NCBI GenBank assembly: GCA_000996275.1
Contig: LCEG01000002.1
Location: 327,246 to 391,245 of the forward strand
Reading direction: 5' to 3'
Origin: a candidate division TM6 bacterium GW2011_GWE2_42_60
Lineage (GTDB): Bacteria > Babelota > Babeliae > Babelales > Babelaceae
DNA: 64,000 nucleotides
A program made the position numbers and the translations under genes. The notes under the pieces are model-generated. The model was not told where the DNA came from. It did no database searches and worked only from the letters and a program-made list of their open reading frames with translations. Positions 27,625 through 37,048 of this stretch are shown here, piece by piece (position 1 is the first letter of the stretch; every line of letters begins with the position of its first letter).

Positions 27625-30600
27625 TTAAGACAACTTTGCTTCCAATGCCGCAATACGAGCTTTTAAATCTTCAACAACAGAAAGCAGCTCTTTTACTTCT
27701 TTGAGCAAAAGAATGGGAACATGCTGATATTTGACAGAAAATGGTAAATGCTCATCATCATAGACAACAAGCTCAGGCATTATAGTCTCAACTTCTTCTG
27801 CAATAAGACCATACCACAATTCATCTTTACAGTTTTTATAGTTAAAAGAAACAGGATGTAAATCGGTAGCGCGTTTGTTTGAAGGAATTTCTTGAACATT
27901 TTCTTTGAATCTGATCGAAGAGGTCGTTGCCGATAGTTGGTGATTACTTCCGCAATAAACGGCTATCCCAGAAGGAACTCCACCCGCATTATAGATACCA
28001 TCTATGTAGCAGGCTGTATGTGCAGAACCGCCACCCTGTATGCGAATTATATTGCTTTCACCGATAACACCGACGTTTTGATCACCTATAATAATATTAT
28101 TTACTTCGGAGCTTGTATAGGAGTTCCCAGCAAGATAACCTATTAAAATATTATTTGATCCTGTAGTTAGATACTGTCCTGCATTGTTTCCTAATGCCAC
28201 ATTTGTAGCACCAGTCGTCAATGCATTGAGACTAAAATACCCCACGGCCGTATTGCCCAAACCAGACTGATTTAGTTGCAGAACATAATTGCCTATTGCT
28301 GTATTATAGCTGGCGCTATAGCTTGAAGTTGCTTGTCCAAGAGCATAATAACCTAGAGCCACATTGTGTTGCCCCGTTACTGTTGTTGAACCTGTATAGG
28401 CTCCTATAAAGGTATTATTTCCTCCGGTTGAGACTGCTACTCCTGCCGATCTTCCTACAAAGGTACATCCATTCGTAGTTAAAGCAGCTCCTGCACCATG
28501 TCCTACTGCCGTATTATCAACGCTTGTCGTAATTGCAGTAAGCGCATTATACCCAACGGCAGTATTGCATGTACCTGACGTATTTGCATCAAGCGCATAG
28601 GACCCTACAGCCGTAAGTTGGCCTGCTGTGGAGTTTAAAAGAGTGCGGTTTCCGACACCCGTATTGTCACTCCCCACGTCAGCGTTACCAGCTGCAAGAT
28701 ACCCCACGCAGGTATTTCGAGCCCCCGTTGTTGTTAAGAGACCAGAAGCTCCTCCGACAAAAATATTTTGCACTCCTGTGGTCAGCGCTTCACCAGACCG
28801 ATGACCTAAGGCTGTATTTTCGCCACCAACTGTAGGAACGAAACTCGTGAGCGCATTATACCCAAACGCCGTGTTGTAACTGGCAGTGACTGCTGCATCT
28901 AACGCGTTTGCCCCCACTGCGGTATTTTCAGAGCCCGTGCAAGATATAAGCGTATTATAACCAAGCGCTGTATTATTTGTTCCTGTAGTACATTGCTGAA
29001 GAGCGAAATAACCAACAGCCGTGTTACCAGTTCCCGTTGAGGCAAGATTTAATGCATAAAAACCGACTGCAGTTTGATTGCTGACTGTTGTATTTAAAAG
29101 AGCCCCAGCGCCAATTGCAGTATTTGCACTTCCTGTTGAATTGGTATAAAGCGCCGCGCTACCTACCGCAACATTATTGGCTCCTGATAAGTTGAGATTC
29201 ATCGCATTTAATCCAACTGCAACATTATAATTTCCTGTCGTATTTGTAGTAAGTGCATAGCACCCAACAGCCGCACTGCCTACACCTGCCAGATTTGCGT
29301 CAAGCGCATAGGCCCCCACAGCCGTAAGCTGGCTCCCCGTGGACAATTTGAGTGCGTCATAACCAACGGCAGTATTTTCAGAAGTTGTGGTGACGGCTCC
29401 CAGCGCGTTACGGCCACACGCAGTATTATAAGAACCACTCGATAGTGATAACAGGGCTCCAACCCCAAAGCCTGAGTTAGAAAGAGCCGAAGTTGTAATG
29501 GATGTATTTCCTGCATTATCACCCACAAAAACGTTGGTGATAGGCGTTACTGAGCCAGTGTGATGAATATACGGGGTACTGCCATCTCTGTAGATTATCG
29601 TTGATGTATTAACGCTCAAATCACCCGTGCGCGTGACACGTAATGTATCAAGCTGACTCCCTGCCCCCGTAAACCCAATTTTCAGATAATCTGTAGCCGC
29701 TGATATTGTCTGTAATACGGCATTTCCAGAAGCTGCATCTCCAATCATAATTGAGCCATAACCGGTGGCAGTGTCAGCAACTTTAAGCCGATAGGTGCCG
29801 TCCGGCGTAACCCCTTGTCCAATGGCGGTCCTACCGCCTGTATTAATCATAAATTGGGTATTAACTCCTTGCTCCAAAATAGCAATATTGTCAGTACCAC
29901 CGTACCCAGACAATATCGACCAATCGGAGGCTGTTCCTGCGCTATTTCCGGTAAGCCGCAAGTCTGTCGGAACTGCCGTATTGGTAAAAAGAGCATTGCC
30001 AGTAGCACTTAGATTACCCGTTAAACTCCACGTTGTTGCCGATGTTCCAAGTTGATGACCGGTGGTAATGCCAACAAGATTTCCCGAAGCGCCAACAGAA
30101 ACTGTACTAATCCCCGTTATGTATACAACAGTATGACTTAAGTTGCCAAGACGAATAATATTACTTTCAGCTGCCGTGCCAGCAACAGTGGCCCCTATAC
30201 AAATATTGTTCGCCTCGCTTGAGGTATACCCCGACCCTGCATTGTAGCCAATACCTATATTGTTAGTTCCGGTTGCCACTGCAGAAAGCGCACCTGACCC
30301 GACGCTTGTATTTTGAGTTCCTGAACTAATCGCCCCTCCCGCACTTGCACCAATACCGGTATTATTAATTCCTGATGCAGCGATATTAACCGTTCCAGAT
30401 CCTGAAAAAAAGCTTCCTGTGCTCGGTGTTGAAAGAGTAGATCCTGCTATATAGCAGATCAGATTGCTTGTTCTTCCAATGCGAACAATATTGCTTTCAC
30501 CCGCAACACCCACCACATTGTAGCCAATACAAATATTATTTGAATCGCTTGTTGTATGTAAAGATCCAGCGCTAGAACCAATAAATACATTTGAAGTCCC

Positions 30601-32190
30601 TGAGGTTATTGCTGCTCCTGCACTATCTCCAACAAAAACATTTCCTAGACCTGTAGTAACCGCTGCTCCTGCATTATATCCAAACGCACTGTTGTAATTT
30701 GAAAAATTAGCAACCGCGAGTGCACTTGCCCCTACCGCCGTGTTATATTCCCCTGTTGCAAGGCTTGACAGAGATGCTCTTCCAACCGCCGTATTATTAG
30801 AACCAATGCCAGCTGCAGAAAGAGCGCCTGATCCAATCGCCGTATTGTAAGTCCCAGAAGTAGCTGAAGAAAGCGCATTGTAGCCACATGCTGTATTGTC
30901 TGTTCCTACACTAACCACCCCTCCTGCACCTGCACCAATACCAGTATTATTAATTCCTGATGCGGCGACATTGACCGCTCCAGATCCTGAAAAAAAGCTT
31001 CCTGTTGAAGGAGAACTAATGGTAAAATTTGCACCAAGAGGAGCTAATGTCGCAATATACGCTTGTACTGGAGCTACGAGTTGCCATGATTTTCTGTCTG
31101 AGCTTGTTTTAATATAACCAGTAATAGTAGGAGTGCCCGTTACATCTTCTTCAACCTGAATACCCGCTCCATTTCCACTCGCTGCAACACCGCCTTTGTT
31201 AATGGTAATTAATTTATCAGTTACTTCTAAGTCAGTCGTCTTCACCCAAGTAAGCGTTCCACCAACATTAACGGTATCGCCCGCTCCACCAATGTTAATC
31301 GTCGTTACGCCAGCCCCTGTTCCAATATTAATAAGCTGGGTTGTTGTTGCTGTTCCTAAATTAATGGTATCAGCATTCGTTACACCAAGATTGAGAACAT
31401 CCGTTCCTCCTGTTGCAGTCACATCAATGCCCCCATCCGCATACAATGCACTTGGCACCGTCACCAGACCACTGCCTGCACTGTTTGCAATAGTAATCCG
31501 ACCAAAAGAATTACCGCCATTCGCAAAATAACTTCCTGAAGCAAAAGGAGACCAACTCAATACACCTGACCCATTTGTTGTTAATGCATACCCATTGGTC
31601 CCCGCGGTTGTGGGGAGAGTCAAAGTGTAATCTGCTCCCAACGCTGCAGGTGCTTGAATAGCTGCAAAATTGGTACCACCGCCGGTTGCTTCATACAGCT
31701 TCAGTTGCCCTTGATTAGCAAGCGTTACCCCGGTAAACGTTGGTGCGCTTGTTGTCGCTACACTCTGATTCAAAGAGATTGTCCCTGATGCAGGGTCAAA
31801 CGAAACTGTACCTGCAGACACTGCAGACAACGTAATATTATTCGTTAAGGGCTCAAACGTAACAGCACCCGAAGTACTCGATGCCTTTATGACAAAACTA
31901 GTTGCCGACCTGGTTCCAAGATAGCTACCTACAGACAATTCTTCTGCGTCAGTACAGAATATATCCACATCCTGTTGAGCATTCTTTTTAATCTGTTTAT
32001 TTAAACAGATATAATAGAGCAACGGAAAAACTCGAGACGTTACTGTCACTACCTGTTTTTTTTGTGGCCCTAAAAACCACTTATAAATCTGTGGTAATAG
32101 TATAATTTCATCCGCGTTTGGATAGGCCATTGGAACCCATTGTATTAATAACAATGTACCCAACAGACCAACCCATATATTTTTTTTCAT
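27625..32190 (-). CDS. Tail-fibre-like surface protein with S74 chaperone tip
   Basis: Start ATG 32190 follows AAGGAGAG, giving a signal peptide and 1521 residues. After a short unique head comes a stalk module (YLGTRSATSFVIKASSTSG to TDKLITIN) shared almost base for base with the neighbouring fibre gene. Then come dozens of NTAVGYNAL-type units of about 22-24 residues, likely a trimeric beta-roll as in YadA heads and phage fibres. The last about 100 residues are a peptidase S74 (endosialidase chaperone) domain: SIRFKENVQEI with the Ser...Lys pair, HPVSFNYK, WYGLIAEEVE, PELVVYDDE, FSVKYQHVPILLLKEVKEL, and a final coiled coil. In phage fibres this domain guides trimer folding and then cuts itself off. 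Here it probably assembles a surface fibre. Confidence 0.88.
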   Translation of the reverse strand: MKKNIWVGLLGTLLLIQWVPMAYPNADEIILLPQIYKWFLGPQKKQVVTVTSRVFPLLYYICLNKQIKKNAQQDVDIFCTDAEELSVGSYLGTRSATSFVIKASSTSGAVTFEPLTNNITLSAVSAGTVSFDPASGTISLNQSVATTSAPTFTGVTLANQGQLKLYEATGGGTNFAAIQAPAALGADYTLTLPTTAGTNGYALTTNGSGVLSWSPFASGSYFANGGNSFGRITIANSAGSGLVTVPSALYADGGIDVTATGGTDVLNLGVTNADTINLGTATTTQLINIGTGAGVTTINIGGAGDTVNVGGTLTWVKTTDLEVTDKLITINKGGVAASGNGAGIQVEEDVTGTPTITGYIKTSSDRKSWQLVAPVQAYIATLAPLGANFTISSPSTGSFFSGSGAVNVAASGINNTGIGAGAGGVVSVGTDNTACGYNALSSATSGTYNTAIGSGALSAAGIGSNNTAVGRASLSSLATGEYNTAVGASALAVANFSNYNSAFGYNAGAAVTTGLGNVFVGDSAGAAITSGTSNVFIGSSAGSLHTTSDSNNICIGYNVVGVAGESNIVRIGRTSNLICYIAGSTLSTPSTGSFFSGSGTVNIAASGINNTGIGASAGGAISSGTQNTSVGSGALSAVATGTNNIGIGYNAGSGYTSSEANNICIGATVAGTAAESNIIRLGNLSHTVVYITGISTVSVGASGNLVGITTGHQLGTSATTWSLTGNLSATGNALFTNTAVPTDLRLTGNSAGTASDWSILSGYGGTDNIAILEQGVNTQFMINTGGRTAIGQGVTPDGTYRLKVADTATGYGSIMIGDAASGNAVLQTISAATDYLKIGFTGAGSQLDTLRVTRTGDLSVNTSTIIYRDGSTPYIHHTGSVTPITNVFVGDNAGNTSITTSALSNSGFGVGALLSLSSGSYNTACGRNALGAVTTTSENTAVGYDALKLSTGSQLTAVGAYALDANLAGVGSAAVGCYALTTNTTGNYNVAVGLNAMNLNLSGANNVAVGSAALYTNSTGSANTAIGAGALLNTTVSNQTAVGFYALNLASTGTGNTAVGYFALQQCTTGTNNTALGYNTLISCTGSENTAVGANALDAAVTASYNTAFGYNALTSFVPTVGGENTALGHRSGEALTTGVQNIFVGGASGLLTTTGARNTCVGYLAAGNADVGSDNTGVGNRTLLNSTAGQLTAVGSYALDANTSGTCNTAVGYNALTAITTSVDNTAVGHGAGAALTTNGCTFVGRSAGVAVSTGGNNTFIGAYTGSTTVTGQHNVALGYYALGQATSSYSASYNTAIGNYVLQLNQSGLGNTAVGYFSLNALTTGATNVALGNNAGQYLTTGSNNILIGYLAGNSYTSSEVNNIIIGDQNVGVIGESNIIRIQGGGSAHTACYIDGIYNAGGVPSGIAVYCGSNHQLSATTSSIRFKENVQEIPSNKRATDLHPVSFNYKNCKDELWYGLIAEEVETIMPELVVYDDEHLPFSVKYQHVPILLLKEVKELLSVVEDLKARIAALEAKLS
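31190..31925 (-). repeat. Stalk module copy A, near-identical to 33990-34742
   Basis: About 735 bases encoding the stalk from VKTTDL..TDKLITIN back to GTRSATSFV. It matches the module in the next fibre gene with few base changes and one 15-base indel (the other copy has GVASAI). This level of DNA identity in adjacent genes suggests recent duplication or gene conversion. Confidence 0.85.
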
Positions 32191-32216
32191 AAAAACACTC
32201 TCCTTATCTATACAAA

Positions 32217-32250
32217 CCTGGCTCCTTGTACAAAAGCACAAAGAGCCAGG
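32217..32250 (-). terminator. Hairpin after the C1q-tipped fibre gene
   Basis: CCTGGCTC (32217-32224) pairs with GAGCCAGG (32243-32250), with inner pairing in the loop. On the minus strand it follows the stop of the 32265 gene and is succeeded by TTTGT. A weak to moderate terminator. Confidence 0.5.
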
Positions 32251-32264
32251 AAAAAGTAAGCTGT

Positions 32265-35200
32265 TTATGCAGGGGTAAATGACATATAATGGACCGCAAA
32301 ACTTGATGAATCAGCAAAAATCGTATCGAGCGTATCTCCCGTATACCGAACCTGTATGGTATCTGCAGCCGTGAGAGCAACCATCGTCGTGAAATTAAGC
32401 ATGCGCGTGTCAGTCCCACTATCGCTTGAAATTATGGTAGGAACAACAATTTTTGCTTGTGCACCAGGAATGACCGCTGCTGTTCCATTAAGGAAGAGGC
32501 CAATTTCTTTTGCGCCTACTTCACCAATCTGAGCGCACACCTGTGCAGTAACAAGATACAGACCCGTAACCGGAGCTGTGTAGATTCCCGTCGTGTTCAC
32601 ATAGTTACTGTTATAATCATAGTTTTCTGTACCAAATACAACCGTTGTAACATCTGCTGCAAGCGGTGGCGTTATATTCGCGCCCACATATGCCGCTGCT
32701 TTGTATTTTGATGCATAGGTTGTATTCCCCGATGAATCAATAGAAAGCCCCGTCTTGTTGTTTGCTTTGAGGTTGAGAGCATATGCATCGGTAGTACCCA
32801 ACGTAAGCGCTGCCCCAAGGGTGTTACCCCCACTAAGTGCAACGGATGACCAACTCGAAACACCTGTTGTTTTTGCAGTCAACGCATAGTCATCACCACC
32901 AGGAACTGCAACAGGTAACGTTAATGAGTAAGAAGCCGTTACCGTAGATGGAGCTGCCATGGTGATAGTATTAGAACCTGAGTCTTTAAATATATCTTGA
33001 GAAAGAGTAATATAACGTGCTGCAAAATCACCACTCGCATCACGCGCAACAATTGCACTTGCAGTATTTGCTGCTGTTGCCGTTGTTGCACTATTTGAGA
33101 CTTTACCCGCTGTCGCAATCGTTGCTAATTTTGTGTCAACAATTCCCGCTGCCGCATCAACATCTGCGTTCACAATTAATGACGAAGAAAGAACACCGGT
33201 AGTAATCGCATTGTGCACAACACCAGCCGTGGTAAATGCTGGAATTGCGATGGCACCCGTTGCATCAATAGAAAGACGTGTGTTCGGACCCGTTGTTCCC
33301 GTCACCAGATTCAACGCTTGCGCATCAAGAGTACCGAGCGTAAGTGCTGCTCCAAGCGTATTGCCACCATTAAGTGCAGCAGTAACCCAACTAAGCGCCC
33401 CTGCAGTCGATCCTGCAAGAACCTGATTATTAGCAGTAGGAACTGCAACAGGTAACGTTAATGAGTAAGAAGCCGTTACCGTAGATGGAGCTGCCATGGT
33501 GATAGTATTAGAACCAGAGTCTTTAAATATGTCTTGAGAAAGGGTAATATAACGTGCCGCAAAATCACCACTCGCATCACGCGCTACAATAGCACTTGCC
33601 GTATTAGCCGCTGTTGCAGTCGTTGCACTATTTGATACTTTTCCCGCTGTCGCAATAGTTGCTAATTTGGTATCAACAATACCGGCCGATGCATCAACAT
33701 CTGCGTTTACAATAAGTGATGAAGAAAGAACACCCGTGGTAACCGCATTGTGCACAACACCCGCCGTGGTCATACCAGAAAGTGTTAATCCAACAAAACT
33801 TGGAGAGTCGGTTGTTGCAACACCTTGATTGAGCGTAAAACCAGAAGCTCCCGGAGTGATTGTTACGATTCCCGCTGTTGCAGGTGCTTTTAACAACCAA
33901 CTCGCACGCGTATTTCCTGTTTTAGCATAGGCTGTATTTACCGCGTTTTCTTCAATTTGAATACCCGCATCATCCCCAGATGCAAGAGCTCCATCTTTAT
34001 TAATCGTAATTAATTTATCAGTTACTTGTAGATCAGTTGTTTTCACCCAAGTAAGCGTTCCACCAATATTAACCGTATCTCCAGTCCCGCCAATATTAAT
34101 AGTCGTTACACCAGCCCCTGTTCCAATATTAATAAGCTGGGTTGTTGTTGCTGTTCCTAAATTAATGGTATCAGCATTCGTTACACCAAGATTGAGAACA
34201 TCAGTTCCTCCTGTTGCAGTCACATCAATGCCCCCATCCGCATACAATGCACTTGGCACCGTCACCAGACCACTGCCTGCACTGTTTGCAATAGTAATCC
34301 GAATTGCTGATGCAACACCAAAAGAATTACCGCCATTCGCAAAATAACTTCCTGCAGCAAAAGGCGACCACCCCAATACACCTGACCCATTTGTTGTTAA
34401 TGCATACCCATTGGTTCCTGCGGTTGTCGGCAAGGTCAAAGTGTATGATGCTCCCAACGCTGCAGGTGCTTGAAGAGCTACAAAATCGGTACCACCGCCG
34501 GTTGCTTCATACAGCTTCAGCTGCCCCTGGTTTGCAAGCGTTACACCTGTAAACGATGGGGCGCTCGTTGTTGATATGCTCTGGTTAATCGCAATTGTTC
34601 CTGATGCAGGATCAAACGAAACCGTACCTGCGGATGCAGCAGACAACGTAATATTATTTGTTAAGGGCTCAAAGGTAATCGCACCTGAAGTACTTGATGC
34701 TTTCATCACAAAACTAGTAGCTGTTCTGGTTCCTAGATAGCCATCAGGCGCAGTCCCTTCTCCATTGATGCCAATATCAAGCTGTTTGCTCCCTACCGTC
34801 TGTTTTACGGCAAGAATACCATCAACAACATTCGTATCATTAACCGTTGTTGTTCCATCAACAGAAAGATTGCCCGGAACATGCAAATCGCCCAAAAGAG
34901 TAAAATCCCCTGCGGTTAACGTACCCGGAACATTCAAATCACCACTTAATGCTATGCTTGCTGCATTGACAGTTCCTGTTGCATTAATGTCTCCTGGAAC
35001 GTTCAAATCACCTGTAAGAGTAAAATTACCCACGGTCAATGTACCTGGAACATTAAAATCACCACTTACTGCAATATTCCCTGCACTCACTGTACCTGTG
35101 GCATTAATATTTCCCGGAACGTTCAAGTCTCCTGTAAGTGCAATATCGTTTGCAGTGAACGTTCCACCAACATACAGATCACCATACACATTGGTATCAT

Positions 35201-35690
35201 GAGGTACCGGATAGAGTTCTGAATCAGTTGAAACTTGTGTTGGAGCATCCGGCCTTGGCGCACGAACACTATATAAAGTGAGATATTGTCGTGCTTTATT
35301 AAGAAGAATTCCCTCAGCAACAGAGTTCTCGGTATGGTCACCATAATTTTCTAAAACCGCCACTGCGTTTTTAAGAGCATATGACAATTCAATCGCATGC
35401 GGTTGTGTATCACTTGTCTTTAAAGCTCGAGAAAAACCTGCAAGAGACTGCGCAGTCTGATCATCTGCAAGCAAAGCAGCCGCATCAAAAATCGTAGTTA
35501 ACGCATCTCGGTGTAAAGAACAATCAATGCGCTCATTCGATAAATTAAGCGCACGTGCCTTATTTATGTCTTGTACCGTTAATGCTTCTTCAGCAAAAAA
35601 TTGTTGAGGCAAAAGTCCGAGTGCAAGTCCACAGACAACTAAATATTTTCCTAATAATCCAGCCAAAGTCGACTGACACTTCTGATCCAT
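32265..35690 (-). CDS. Fibre-like surface protein with C1q-like tip
   Basis: ATG 35690 follows AAGGAAG; 1141 residues with a signal peptide (GKYLVVCGLALGLLPQQFFA). An N-terminal helical region (about 30-155) precedes several GDLNVPG..INATGTV repeats, a shared stalk module (GTRTATSFVMKASSTSG to TDKLITIN), and two copies of a roughly 179-residue module (AGVVHNA, SSLIVNADVD, DTKLATIATAGKV, SYSLTLPVAVP). The last about 140 residues are C1q/TNF-like: FGTENYDYNSNYVNTTGIYT, APVTGLYLVTAQV, GLFLNG, and a final HYMSFTPA, which matches the jelly-roll pattern (YN..TG.YTAP..G.Y). The same tip ends the 6277-residue fibre. Such tips form trimers and bind ligands. Confidence 0.85.
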   Translation of the reverse strand: MDQKCQSTLAGLLGKYLVVCGLALGLLPQQFFAEEALTVQDINKARALNLSNERIDCSLHRDALTTIFDAAALLADDQTAQSLAGFSRALKTSDTQPHAIELSYALKNAVAVLENYGDHTENSVAEGILLNKARQYLTLYSVRAPRPDAPTQVSTDSELYPVPHDTNVYGDLYVGGTFTANDIALTGDLNVPGNINATGTVSAGNIAVSGDFNVPGTLTVGNFTLTGDLNVPGDINATGTVNAASIALSGDLNVPGTLTAGDFTLLGDLHVPGNLSVDGTTTVNDTNVVDGILAVKQTVGSKQLDIGINGEGTAPDGYLGTRTATSFVMKASSTSGAITFEPLTNNITLSAASAGTVSFDPASGTIAINQSISTTSAPSFTGVTLANQGQLKLYEATGGGTDFVALQAPAALGASYTLTLPTTAGTNGYALTTNGSGVLGWSPFAAGSYFANGGNSFGVASAIRITIANSAGSGLVTVPSALYADGGIDVTATGGTDVLNLGVTNADTINLGTATTTQLINIGTGAGVTTINIGGTGDTVNIGGTLTWVKTTDLQVTDKLITINKDGALASGDDAGIQIEENAVNTAYAKTGNTRASWLLKAPATAGIVTITPGASGFTLNQGVATTDSPSFVGLTLSGMTTAGVVHNAVTTGVLSSSLIVNADVDASAGIVDTKLATIATAGKVSNSATTATAANTASAIVARDASGDFAARYITLSQDIFKDSGSNTITMAAPSTVTASYSLTLPVAVPTANNQVLAGSTAGALSWVTAALNGGNTLGAALTLGTLDAQALNLVTGTTGPNTRLSIDATGAIAIPAFTTAGVVHNAITTGVLSSSLIVNADVDAAAGIVDTKLATIATAGKVSNSATTATAANTASAIVARDASGDFAARYITLSQDIFKDSGSNTITMAAPSTVTASYSLTLPVAVPGGDDYALTAKTTGVSSWSSVALSGGNTLGAALTLGTTDAYALNLKANNKTGLSIDSSGNTTYASKYKAAAYVGANITPPLAADVTTVVFGTENYDYNSNYVNTTGIYTAPVTGLYLVTAQVCAQIGEVGAKEIGLFLNGTAAVIPGAQAKIVVPTIISSDSGTDTRMLNFTTMVALTAADTIQVRYTGDTLDTIFADSSSFAVHYMSFTPA
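32902..33775 (-). repeat. Tandem 537-bp repeat inside the C1q-tipped fibre gene
   Basis: The segment 32902-33235 recurs at 33439-33772, an exact 537-base (179-codon) offset, with only scattered base changes. It encodes AGVVHNA..SSLIVNADVD..DTKLATIATAGKV..ARDASGDFAARYITLS. It lengthens the stalk in frame. Confidence 0.85.
33990..34742 (-). repeat. Stalk module copy B, near-identical to 31190-31925
   Basis: Partner of copy A in the adjacent fibre gene, with the extra 15 bases near 34305. Translation starts GTRTATSFVMKASSTSG. Confidence 0.85.
34860..35160 (-). repeat. Short tandem repeats encoding GDLNVPG..INATGTV
   Basis: Alternating units of about 50-60 bases (about 117 bases per pair) encode LTGDLNVPG, INATGTV and GTLT.. 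segments, about five in a row. They look like a slippage- or recombination-prone stalk region. Confidence 0.7.
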
Positions 35691-35860
35691 ACTGCTTCCT
35701 TTTTTGAAAAAAATAAAAATTCTTAAGACCAATAAAAAAGTTTCTTCTACAGAGGCACTCTCTCAATAAGACCTTCTGACGAAGGTACACTACCATCAAC
35801 CTCGCGCTTTTGGCAAGCATCTTCTGCTACTCTTTTTAAAACAAAAATAGTACAAAACTT

Positions 35861-35890
35861 TTGACATCTTTCAGCGTTATAAGTTATAAA
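35861..35890 (+). promoter_or_regulatory. Near-consensus sigma-70 promoter for the ankyrin operon
   Basis: TTGACA (35861-35866) and TATAAA (35885-35890) are 18 bases apart, upstream of the AAGGAG and ATG at 35913. It is the best promoter match I saw in the window. Confidence 0.65.
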
Positions 35891-35912
35891 CAGAATATAA
35901 AAAGGAGTTTTT

Positions 35913-37034
35913 ATGATAAGGAAAATACATATGTACAAATATTCACTCGCTTTGATCGCACTCTTAGCGCCCCTCTGTTGTACAACAACCAGAGCTCAAA
36001 ACATAATCGAGGCTGCTCAAAAAAGGACAGAATCACACTCGCTCGTTGACCACCAATGGATTGATATAATAAAAACAATTAAAGAAAATCCTGCACGCGC
36101 ACGCGAACAAACTCAATTTGGCTGGACTCTTTTACACGAAGCTGCACAACAAGCTATTCCAAGTTCTAGAACAAAAGAAGGGAAAGAGCTTATCAACTAT
36201 ATGACCGGCAAAACAGCAACCCATTCTCCAGTACCACAAGAATTGGAAACGGCGCAAAAGCCAACTATCGAGCAAGCCACGCAACATCTCGACCAGATCG
36301 CTGCATCATCGATTATTCCGCTTCTCTTAGAAAACGGACTTTCTGTCAACGCTAAGAACCAAGACCGTACTACGCCGCTCCATGTCGCTGCACGATTTGA
36401 CCGTTCGGGAGAGGCTACAAAGCAACTACTCAAAGCAGGCGCTTCGCTTATGGATCAAGACGCCGTACAAAAAACACCGCTCCACCATGCCGCACAAAAC
36501 AATAACACCACAATAATAAAAATACTTTTAGATGAAGCAAAAAAACAAAATCTTCTGCACAAATTACTCTCTGCGCAAGACTTATTTGGGAAAACAGCGC
36601 TGCACTACGCTGCAGAAAATCAAACACCCGATAGTGCTCAATTGCTCCTCCAAACAGGAACTTCTCTGCAAACACAAGACAATGATGGCAATACACCACT
36701 TCATCTTGCAGCAGACAAAGGGCATCCAAAAACAGTTGCCTTCCTTTTGAGAAAAGGGGCTTTTGTAAAAGCACAAAACAAAACTGGAAAAACGCCCGCG
36801 CATCTTGCAGCGAACAAGTCACCTGCAATTAAAGATTCAAAAATATATATTCGCGAACAATGGAAAACAATAGAAGCCCCTACCAACGATTATCTTGACT
36901 GCCTCCATCTTTTGTACAAAAAAGACAGATCCTGTCTTACAATCACTGATGCATCGGGCAAAACACCACTTGATTATGCAACCCAAAGAAACAATCAAGA
37001 AGCGATTAAGTTTTTAAAAAACCCAAGCGCATAA
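35913..37034 (+). CDS. Exported ankyrin-repeat protein, 373 residues
   Basis: AAGGAG precedes ATG 35913. A signal peptide (about 1-29, ending CCTTTRAQN) is followed by a unique segment starting HQWIDIIKTIKENP and FGWTLLHEAA, then about five ankyrin repeats: TTPLHVAARFD, KTPLHHAAQNNN, KTALHYAAENQ, NTPLHLAADKGH and KTPAHLAANK, with a last KTPLDYATQRNN. The whole protein is homologous to the C-terminal half of the next gene. It lacks that protein's final tail, ending FLKNPSA. The next gene starts 14 bases later, so the two are co-transcribed. Likely host- or surface-directed protein binding. Confidence 0.88.
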   Translation: MIRKIHMYKYSLALIALLAPLCCTTTRAQNIIEAAQKRTESHSLVDHQWIDIIKTIKENPARAREQTQFGWTLLHEAAQQAIPSSRTKEGKELINYMTGKTATHSPVPQELETAQKPTIEQATQHLDQIAASSIIPLLLENGLSVNAKNQDRTTPLHVAARFDRSGEATKQLLKAGASLMDQDAVQKTPLHHAAQNNNTTIIKILLDEAKKQNLLHKLLSAQDLFGKTALHYAAENQTPDSAQLLLQTGTSLQTQDNDGNTPLHLAADKGHPKTVAFLLRKGAFVKAQNKTGKTPAHLAANKSPAIKDSKIYIREQWKTIEAPTNDYLDCLHLLYKKDRSCLTITDASGKTPLDYATQRNNQEAIKFLKNPSA

Positions 37035-37048
37035 CATAAGGTTCTCAC

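Noticed and set aside
27930-31000. Regularly spaced repeats that could suggest a CRISPR array
   Set aside because: The spacing is in codons, units are diverged, and the frame is open throughout: protein repeats, not CRISPR.
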